Origin: Linnemannia elongata
Taxonomy: Eukaryota > Mortierellomycota > Mortierellomycetes > Mortierellales > Mortierellaceae
Length of the DNA stretch: 64,000 nucleotides
Reading direction: 5' to 3'
NCBI GenBank assembly: GCA_036320915.1
Contig: JAXBDG010000005.1
Location: forward strand, 2,424,001-2,488,000
Part shown: in pieces, positions 55,938 to 64,000 of the stretch
Layout of the letters: each line of letters starts with the position of its first letter
How positions within the stretch are numbered: position 1 is the first letter of the stretch
Made by a program: the position numbers and the translations under genes
Notes under the pieces: generated by a model
Database searches by the model: none
What the model was told of the DNA's origin: nothing
The model's input: only the letters and a program-made list of their open reading frames with translations

Positions 55938-57621
55938 TTATTGCGAGGGTGTAGTTGGAGTGCTCGGCCTTGGTGATCCAGGATTGGAGGCACCAGCCTT
56001 TGCTCCCAACCTTCTTGCAGGATTGAGAAGAGGCTGGAACGCAAATTTCGTCCTATGGATCAGATACGTTAGAGGAGGCATCATGTTAGTAATCGTACTT
56101 TCCAACACCACCCGTTAATTGTTATATGAATCAAAGGCAGCAATATGAAAGAAGAAGCTTACCTGCACGTTGAGCACACAGGAGAGAAGCTGCAGAAGAC
56201 TATAGCATTAGAGGTGTCAATAGTGGCAGAAAAGGAGGCATTAGTGAACCCGTCACACCTCACGTTTGTTGTCCAAAGCACCAAAGAATGACGAGATGAT
56301 ACGTACTTGAGAGGCACACAGAACACACGAAACCAATATCAACAATCTTCTTGTGACAGAAACATGCCGCACGAAAATCGACTTGATCTTGTCCCGGCAA
56401 ATACAAGTAGTTCCTGGCAAACATATCTGGCAAGAAGGAGAACTAACGAGCGTAGAGGAAAAGACTTATTTAACTCCGCATCCAAGAATGATTGGTGTCC
56501 TGTTTTCTTTTAATCCTGTTATAAACAAGGTCAGTCGTAGCCTACCATCAGGACTTGCAAGAGACCACGGGGATCGTTTGGACGCATGTAAATGCCCTCG
56601 GTGATGTGCGCAGCCTGCTGTAAGAAGACTGCATCTTCGCCCCAAATCTTGCATACATCGATAGGGATATTCTATGCGAAGTGAACGAAAGAACGATCGT
56701 TGTTAAATTAGCCTATCCATTTGGTGGCAAAGCATGCCAAAAGCACATTCAGATCAGCTACTTGCCGCTTTCTGTGCGGAAAAGATGCAGTTCATGATGG
56801 GGATGTAATCGGAAGACGAATCTGGTGAGACCGTCAAGACGAGCATCCTGGGCTTGACATGTCCCAACGCGTCCAGTTTAAGAATTTGGTTGATATCTAC
56901 GAGTCATAAGAAAAGGTAAGTATCTTGTGCTATTGTCACCTACCGCGGGATCAACCAAAGCCTACTCGTACGTAATAAAAACCACTTACAGCATAATCCA
57001 AGTGAAAGTGATGCAGCGATTTTGGATGACCCCAAATCCTTCTCCTCCAATGTCGGCTTGGGATCCCGAAGTAACCGTTCGATTCCTTCAAGGACAGCCT
57101 CGTTGACAACCTTGAAGCTCTGATACGCATTGGCGTCCTTTTTGGTCGGAACTTTGCCTCCTGGAATCGGCTCGTTTGGTGTTGGATAAAGAAATTTGCT
57201 ATGGTTTTCACAAGTCGCAGTGCTTTCGAGTTAGACAGCCAATACGGTACATTTACTTAAACGCCGCAATAAATTGCGCATCATTTTAGAAGTAAAGCCT
57301 ATTGTACCTGACGCCGACATGGCTGGCAATGACGGCCAACTTGTTATCGTGTCTCCCGGCAAGGTGGGCGTTCATGAAGGCGAGGATATGCTGGAGGGCC
57401 TCGTTGAGCTTCAGTGGAGCTGAGGGGTGCTCCCACTCAAATGGGTTGGTGTCAATGACCATGACCAGCAGGTTCGAATCGTCTAGAGAATGAAAGAACA
57501 GCAATGCATGGTTAGTTTCTCGAGGTGTTCTTAATGAGTATAACAACAAAGCAAGGGTTTCTTTCAAGCATTCGTTGACAAGGGAGAGCTCCATGCCTTC
57601 ACTCGTTGAAATGTCTTTCAT
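55938..57621 (-). CDS. TFB4: TFIIH core subunit Tfb4/p34 (GTF2H3)
   Basis: Eight exons: 57621-57603, 57482-57308, 57198-56990, 56896-56766, 56671-56546, 56442-56307, 56199-56163 and 56052-55938, giving 315 residues (human p34 is 308). The VWA-like domain starts [18 protein letters not shown] and contains [31 protein letters not shown] and IFSAQKANIPIDV. The C4-type zinc domain follows as [42 protein letters not shown] opens DNA in RNA polymerase II initiation and nucleotide excision repair; p34 binds p44 within its core. The intron after exon 4 uses a GC donor (gcaagt), required by phase. Exon 1 is only 19 nt, and its gtgaag donor is inferred. The protein ends in a Ser/Pro/Thr-rich tail. Confidence 0.93.
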
Positions 57622-57755
57622 GGTGGTGGTGGCGGCGAAGTGGAGAGAACGAACAAGAGATCTCTCAAGCAATAGCACGCTTTATATATTAGCCACACGT
57701 GACCAAGGGAAGACAATACACTGGACAAAATGTTTACATGCTGCTTTATTAGCTT

Positions 57756-59250
57756 TCACTCGTACATCTCCAGGGGAGAGAAGGTGTATTCTGAGTACAT
57801 ATAGCGATTCTCGGTGACAGGGTGGAGGAACTGGACCCTTAGAAACCCTTCTTGGTTGATGGCGATGTAGGCGCTTGTTGATAGAGCGCATGCTCGCAGC
57901 ATGTGCAAGACATGTGTAAAGTTGTAGCTCACTTGGATATCATGCTCGTAGGCCAGTTGGCACGAGTCGAGGACATCGCCAAGGGAGTAGTTGATATCCA
58001 AGGCCTCGACTGTTCCCAGGCTGGAAATTCGGAAATTGGGGGTATCAGGCGAGAGGCGCAAGATCACGCTCGGACTCGTGGCATCCAGATCCCGAAGACC
58101 TTCATCCAGCCACTTTGACTAGCGCAGGTATACACAGGAGCAGAAAGTTGTTAATAAAGAAGGCGAACGGAGGCATAAAGAGCACAGCTAATCGTAACGC
58201 ACATATAATACCTTCATGGAGACGGTTGAGATAATTTCTTCGTTAAAGTCGTGTACAACAGGCACCTCTGGGTCAAGTGTTGGGATGCCGCACGTGGTGA
58301 TTACTCCGTGATCCTCCAACCTGCGGATAAAATTGAAAACAAGTAATTCTGATGAGAAAGAATGACCCGAGTCAAATAGGAACATTTGCGAGAAGCATTG
58401 CCTTCGACGGTGCTGCTTCCAGGTGGACAACTTACGTCAGGTACAGTTTGGACCCAGGACCGTTATAGCTCATTCTGACGGCTGTCACGGCTACAATGGA
58501 TGTCGGTGCCTGGTTATCCTTTCCTCCTGCTTGCATGCTTTGAGATGGGTTGTACTTTGAGCCACTTGCACCACAATTGCCGCCTGCAGAACCACCGTAA
58601 CGTCCGGATCCACCACTACTAATACCAAATCCGCCAGCTGTTCCAAACATGTTCAAGCAGTTCAACAGGGTCGAGAGACTGATCCCAAAGATGGCCCTGC
58701 CTTCGTTATCATAGCCCTCTGGCCACTTCTCGGTATATTCTGATGGATCAAATTGGGAGCCTTGCTGTGAGCGCAGATCGAGGTGTTCCTGCTCCTTTGC
58801 GGGATAAACGTACTTATAGTCGTCAAAGAGCGACTTTGGGACCAAACACCGTGAAAAGATACAGCGTGATTCTTCCAGGTTGAAGAATATCCCGTCAGGA
58901 CCAATGTTACAAATTGCCGTCTATCATATCAACATGAGAATGGCGTCAGCATCAATGACACTGGTAGGAGGAGAATGCAAAAGACGAAAGGCTTTGAAGT
59001 AAGGGCGCCATACATCTTTAAAGTTCACGGTCTTGATCATTGTCGCCAGATGACGCGCGTCTTGGAGACGCCCCGAGAAGCGGCTATATGCAAGCGCGAA
59101 GAAGGATACGTAAAACGTCATAAAAAAAGGAGAGGTGAGTTGTTGGGAACAGCTGGGAGTGAAGGGGTTTACAGTGCTATAAAGGGAAAATAAAGGGGGC
59201 TCGTAAGGGGAAGAGAGGGCCGTTACCCTTGAATGTTGCTGTGTGCCATG
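57756..59250 (-). CDS. RAD1: Rad1, 9-1-1 DNA-damage checkpoint clamp subunit
   Basis: Five exons: 59250-59228, 59083-59014, 58920-58436, 58320-58212 and 58118-57756, for 349 residues. This is the Rad1/Rec1/Rad17 PCNA-like family (human RAD1, S. cerevisiae RAD17), not the yeast RAD1 nuclease. Matching stretches in order are FSGRLQDARHLATMIKTVNF, AICNIGPDGIFFNLEESRCI, IFGISLSTLLNCLNMFGT, LYLTLEDHGVITTCGIPTL and FLHPVTENRYMYSEYTFSP. Rad1 forms a heterotrimeric ring with Rad9 and Hus1 that is loaded at DNA damage and activates ATR/Rad3 signalling. A Gly/Ser-rich insert of ~45 residues (about 58540-58645) lies where the human protein has a short loop after FGS. The gene is divergent from the UBE3A-type gene, 462 bp away. 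Confidence 0.93.
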
Positions 59251-59712
59251 GGAGAGAGTGTTGGTTGTGGTTGTTGAATGAGTGATGTAGAGTGAAGGAC
59301 GGGTGAAGGTTGGTGAATGAGGGAAGAGCGTAGGCAAGGTGTGTGAGGAAGAGAAAGGGATCAGCCCCGCTCCCGCCTTTTTGAATGAACTAAAAAATGG
59401 TGGCAACAAGCGAACTACGGACAGGCTATTGGCCAGCGCCGGAAAGTGGCTTGCTCTCTTCTTGTCCTCCCTTTGACTCCACTCCAGTCCACCCTCTGTG
59501 ACCAACCAAACCACCCCATTGTCTCTTCCTCTTCGTCTTTCTCTTCTTCCTTTTCTTCTCCACAACACCGTGCGCTGAATCATCGACAACCCACCCTCAA
59601 TTTCTCTCACTCTTAACACACTCCCAACCTTCAACTTTACAACTCGCACCCCTCCACATCGACATTCAAACTGGCGGACAGCCAAGGCACAGCAACCCCA
59701 TGCGAGGGTTCC
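59251..59712. promoter_or_regulatory. Divergent promoter of RAD1 and the UBE3A-like gene, with a uORF
   Basis: Between two start codons facing outward. An ATG at 59700 opens a nine-codon frame (MRGFHGHLP) whose stop lies beyond the main ATG at 59713, so it overlaps the UBE3A-like start in another frame. If the transcript starts upstream of 59700, this could reduce main-frame translation. Confidence 0.45.
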
Positions 59713-62700
59713 ATGGACACCTCCCCTGACCATATCTCACAAAACGGAATCGCTCCAGCTCTCACTGCTCTCTCTGCCCCAACAACAAGAACCGAGACGG
59801 GGACTTGTGAAACGACAGCTCGAGCGAGTTTGACAATCGATACTCTAGCAGCAGAGTGCGGGACATCATCCTCAGGACAGACTACTCCCAGAGCCGGTTC
59901 AGTGTATGCAAAAGGAGGCTGCGGGGTATCAGGTGGACTTATCAAATTGGTGACCAGTGCACATTCAAGATGACTCAACTATATAATTTTGCTTTCGCCC
60001 AATTGGCTCCTTTTAGTGTCCTTCAGTCGCCAAGTCGGAGGCACCATCCTACAACCCTCACTCCTGGTCTGGTAAGCTATCATCGAACTATCACCTGCTC
60101 CTTCAACCGTTGACATGGCTGCCTCGAACCTTGAGCATCAGTATAACTCATAACCAAAATAAAACTTGTGTTTGAATCTTATAGCCTTATCCTCACCAAA
60201 GGACCCAGTCGCTCCATGCCAACAGGAACCCCAGAATGCAGCAGTCCTCAGTCATCCGGCATTCACGGAACCATACATACTCGGACTCCAATACACAGTT
60301 TGCAGGCGCATTGACAACACGAGGGCGAGGCGAAGAATTATCTATTCAGGATGCAGATGTGACAAGATCAGCTTTATCCACAGGAATTCACACTTCGTCA
60401 GTGACGGCTTCACCAAATCAGCAATTGATGTCCATGTATGTATCATATCTACAAATAATTCAAGAAGAACGTGCTGCGGGAGACAGGCATGAAGGAACTC
60501 ACATATATCTTTATTGGGCACGCATTTAGATATCTGCGTCAGTTCCTTCAGGGCTGCGGAATCGCTTCTTGCAGCACGCCTCTCTGTGCTTCAAATCCAG
60601 GATTCCCACTCAAGGACCCAAACGAAATTGCAGTCAAGGCTGTTGAGATGGCAGCAAAAGGAACTGGAGACTTGTGCTCACGACTTGAAACCAGGCCCAC
60701 ATCAGCAACGACCCAGCGTGAGATTGTCGCAGGTACGTTTTCTTCTTTTTCAAATCATTGTCATTGAGTCAGGAGAGTCTTAGGAAAGGACTCAAACACT
60801 AACATTGGAGTATATTTGGCGGTCATAGATCCATCTATTGACTTGGACATCGTCACGTTCAAGGCGCTTATCGAGCAGTGTAAACGTGATCAGTCGTACG
60901 ACGCACTTCTTGCCCGCCTTCAGATCGTCTTCTCTTCGCTATCTAGACTGTCGATGAGCTTTGCGGATGTAGGTGGCGGTCCTTTTTCTGTGTTTCTACA
61001 GCGGAATGGTGGGGATATCAAGAGCAATGTTCATCGATAGCTGACCTCGCAATCCCAATATTGTGCTCCTCAACTAGCCCAACATGGATCCAAAGAACCC
61101 ACTATCGCTGTTGCTGTCGGACGTTCAACAGGCGTACTGGCTGTTGCGTGAATGCCCTCCTGAGGCACAAATATTGATTGCATCGGCAGCAGAACGGATC
61201 ATGAGCTCAGTCTCCGCCATGCCCAACTTGGTCACTCCAAGACTGATGAAAGGCATCCTCATTATCTTCATGGTACCGTAAACTTCTGTGAATATCGGTG
61301 TGGGGCGAATCTTTTGTTTTTAGGAAGACGCCAGGTGGTAGAAAAGGGCTAACGTTCGCTAATTAATGACTTATTACTAATAGTATCCGATACTGAAAGA
61401 ACGGCCATGGCAGAGCAGTCTTGTCGCAAACTTATGCCAGATTGTGTGGAGATCCTCATCAGCATGCCAACGAGTGCTCAAGTACTACCTTGTCACACCA
61501 AGACCTAGCTCTGGCGATGGAGTGGCGTCTCTTGAAGAGACCATGGCCTGGCTTGTGTGGTTAGTTCATCGATTCATAAACATGAGGGTCGAGATGATCG
61601 AAGGATATGTCACAAGAGCTGGCCTCCCCTCTAGCACCGCAAATTTGGATGACAATGTGATATCTGCCTTGCAGTGCCTACACTTTTTCTGTAAGTAACA
61701 ATGCCGCGTCGATTGCTCATTCATAAGTTGTATGTGCTTTGTGTGCGCTTGTATTAATGCAATCGCGTTTGTGTTGAACCTGAATATGTAGACCATGTCA
61801 ATCAAGAGGCAAAATTGATCAAGTACACGGAGTTCTACAATGAATCGCTGAATGGGTTCATCGACTTTATGGACGACTTCAAGCGGTTCCGCGAAAAGGT
61901 GTTTGCCCTCTGCAACTTCCCATTCGTGTTGACTGTGACAACCAAGGCCAACATCTTGAAACTCGAGTCGTCAGTACTGATGCGGGAAAAGCTACAGGTA
62001 AAAACGTCGAAAGAAGAGCAAAGGCGATGAGCCGGGAAGACATTAAAAAATGACGGGGGAAACTGAGTTAAATCACTCACACGACTAGGGTTTCCTTTAC
62101 AGCTGGCCTTTTTTAGAGCATTGTTTGCTGGAGTGAACCCTCCTTACCTTTTGCTCACCATTCGGCGAGACTACATCATCGAGGATGCCCTTGTCCAGCT
62201 TCAGCACAAGTCGCACGAGGACCTCAAGAAGCAGCTCAAGGTCAAGTTCGTCAACGAAGAGGGGATCGATGAGGGCGGAGTCCAAAAGGAATTCTTCCAG
62301 CTTGCCATGCGTGAGCTCATCGATCCCAAGTATGGTGCGTTTTTTGCGGATCAAATTTTGTCGTTGTCAAACCTTGATCGAATTGTGTGCTGAAAGATGG
62401 CTACGACCTACAATGGACCACATCTGATCTTTTTTACTTCTCCCTCTGTCGTCCCTGTGACCTTTATGCAAAAAAAAATAGGGATGTTTACCTTGAACGA
62501 CGAGTCTCGGCTGTGTTGGTTTGCACAAAGCCCGTTGGAGGATGAACTGGCTTTGGACGAGTACAACATGGTGGGCCGTCTCATAGGTCTGGCCATCTAC
62601 AACGGGATCATCTTGGACATCCACTTCCCGCTGGCTCTCTACAAGAAGCTTGCCCTTGCGGCCGAGTCTCAAGGCGATCCGAGCCGTCTAGACGAGCAGT

Positions 62701-63622
62701 GGGACCTTGATGATCTCATGGAAATAGATCCGGTACGAGTCAAGCTGCATTGCTTGTTTGTTTGTCCTTCTTTGCGCATGCTAGCCTATTTGCTTATTTT
62801 CTTGTTTGTTTTTGTGTACATGATAAGTTTGAATTTTTGCGTTGCATACTAAGCAAGATGTGTTTGTTTGTCTCTAGACTTTGGCAAAGGGTCTTCGGCA
62901 ACTAGAGGCCTTTGAAGGTGATGTTCTGGAGGCTTACGACCGGACATTCCAAGTCGAGTACGAATCGTTTGGTCAGACGTTCCAGCACGATCTCATCCCT
63001 GACGGAGTAAATATTCCTTTGACAAACGCAAACCGGAGCGAGTTTGTAAAAGAGTACCTCAAGTTCTATTTTACAACATCCATCGCCAAACAGTTCAACG
63101 CTTTTAGCGAGGGGTTCCACCTCGTCACACTTGGAAGCGCCATACAGGTATCTACAATAACTGTTCTTGGGACCTTTTTTAGGTTAGAGCAATACCCAGT
63201 CACTAATCGATATTCTTATTCTTCTCTTTGTCACATAGCTCTTTAGACCCGAAGAAGTCGAGCAATTGATCTGTGGTTCGCCGGACCTCGACTTCAATGC
63301 GCTTGAGCAGATCACACAGTATGAGGGAGGGTTCCACGCCAAGTCAAGGATCATTCGTTGGTTTTGGGAGACTGTGCATGCGTACGAGGACAAGGACAAG
63401 AAGCGGCTACTCTTCTTTGCCACAGGGTCGGATCGAGTGCCAATTGGAGGACTTGGCCACCTGTCGTTTACGATATCCAAGAACGGACCTGATTCGATGC
63501 GCCTGCCGACATCCCATACTTGTTACAACACGCTTATGCTCTGCGCTTACTCGTCCAAAGAGCGGTTACAGGAACGTCTCATGACGGCCATAGGCAACGC
63601 CGAAGGGTTTGGGCTTATGTAG
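59713..63622 (+). CDS. UBE3A: UBE3A-type HECT E3 ubiquitin ligase with AZUL zinc finger
   Basis: Twelve exons: 59713 to ~59925, 60027-60071, 60185-60435, 60530-60732, 60829-60968, 61078-61272, 61384-61690, 61792-61997, 62103-62334, 62482-62732, 62878-63147 and 63239-63622, about 898 residues (human UBE3A is 875). The first exon's 3' edge could instead be ~59952. After a Ser/Thr-rich start, the AZUL zinc finger is visible (YLRQFLQGCGIASCSTPLCA ... DLC), a domain specific to UBE3A. A helical middle (YPILKERPWQSSLVANLC) leads into a full HECT domain: FVNEEGIDEGGVQKEFFQL, YNMVGRLIGLAIYNG, and the catalytic Cys (codon 63521-63523) in LPTSHTCYN. HECT ligases accept ubiquitin on that Cys before transfer to substrate. 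The C-terminus GFGLM keeps the family's hydrophobic end. Confidence 0.92.
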
Positions 63623-63783
63623 AACACTTAAGAAATAAAGTTTTGTGACTGTCGAAATAGGTGTTTACTTTTTTTTCTTTTTTTTTTTTTGGTCCCTTGA
63701 CGCAGACAAAGCATCACTGCAAAGCAACTATTCACTCTCAGTCTTACTCTCATTCACCTTCTTCACACCACACACTCGACATA
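63623..63783. other. Short intergenic gap with pyrimidine tract
   Basis: aataaag at about 63634 suits polyadenylation of the upstream gene. A T-rich run (63668-63690) and a ctcaccttcttcac-type leader precede the next ATG. Confidence 0.5.
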
Positions 63784-64000
63784 ATGACCACACCCGAGGA
63801 GACCACCACCCCTGACATTGTCGCCACCGAGAACACTGCCGAGGCTGGTAGCAGCAGTAGCAACCCCTTCTTGACTACCGATGAGACCCACGACAGAGCC
63901 ATCAACCTCGTCCTCGATACCTCTCCTTTCCTGCGCGGTGGAGCCTCTAAGCTGAGAGCCCTGGCGGACAAGTTCTATACCATCCCCGAGGTCCTGAACG
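63784..64000 (+). CDS. Start of an unidentified gene, truncated by the window end
   Basis: The ATG at 63784 opens a frame still open at 64000 (72 codons). It starts with a Thr/Glu-rich segment (MTTPEETTTPDIVATENTAE) and a Ser run, then becomes globular-looking: DRAINLVLDTSPFLRGGASK and LRALADKFYTIPEVLN. The short pyrimidine/CA-rich leader resembles those of other real genes in the window. There is not enough sequence to name a family. Confidence 0.6.
   Translation, partial: MTTPEETTTPDIVATENTAEAGSSSSNPFLTTDETHDRAINLVLDTSPFLRGGASKLRALADKFYTIPEVLN

Overview
The window looks like nuclear DNA of a filamentous, early-diverging fungus, most plausibly a Mucoromycota/Mortierellaceae-type genome. This is inferred from several things: most genes carry several short GT-AG introns (often gtaagt donors and atag/aatag acceptors), intergenic DNA is full of homopolymer and microsatellite tracts, and the gene set mixes fungal genes (TRP4, CDC16, LOS1/XPOT-type exportin) with genes patchy in fungi (UBE3A with AZUL domain, MERIT40/BABAM1-like, phytochelatin synthase, plant GT37-like glycosyltransferase). 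There are no operons. Exon coordinates were worked out by hand from reading frame, splice signals and family homology. No search was run.

Layout. 1-1.8 kb: 3' exon of a single-pass membrane protein with a polyQ tail. 3.25-4.6 kb (minus): a three-exon endosulfine (Igo1/ENSA) gene hidden in low-complexity DNA. 7.9-12.6 kb (plus): a divergent G-protein alpha subunit with an altered P-loop and a 1.95-kb first intron. 13.9-19.4 kb (minus): exportin-T, nine exons. 19.9-20.7 kb (plus): small multi-pass membrane protein. 22.4-26.7 kb (plus): polytopic GT37/XG-fucosyltransferase-like enzyme. 26.9-30.6 kb (minus): CDC16/APC6, with a GC-AG intron. 31.4-32.9 kb (plus): TRP4 anthranilate phosphoribosyltransferase.

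32.9-35.06 kb is gene-poor. It holds a tandemly duplicated ~240-bp noncoding unit with a possible conserved hairpin, an inverted pair of CACGTGAC sites, and a decayed chromodomain fragment likely from a Ty3/gypsy-type retrotransposon. 35.06-37.1 kb (minus): single-pass membrane protein with a PQQ-rich tail. 37.9-39.7 kb (plus): unrecognised protein with a possible nuclease-like core. 40.0-43.8 kb (plus): F-box/LRR protein interrupted by ~30 FG dipeptides, resembling a nucleoporin FG domain. 43.9-44.9 kb (minus): LITAF-domain protein. 45-48.6 kb: noncoding, with a candidate inverted-repeat element. 48.7-49.7 kb (plus): secreted acidic protein with Kex2-type sites. 50.2-52.4 kb (minus): phytochelatin synthase with a mitochondrial-looking leader.

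53.8-59.25 kb (minus) is a tight head-to-tail run of three DNA-damage-related genes: BABAM1/MERIT40-like, TFIIH TFB4/p34, and the 9-1-1 clamp subunit RAD1. RAD1 is divergent from a UBE3A-type HECT E3 (59.7-63.6 kb, plus), and the window ends inside the first exon of another gene (63784 onward).

The ubiquitin/cell-cycle theme (APC/C subunit, endosulfine, F-box protein, HECT E3, BRISC-type subunit, checkpoint clamp) is notable, but in a fungal genome it may be chance.
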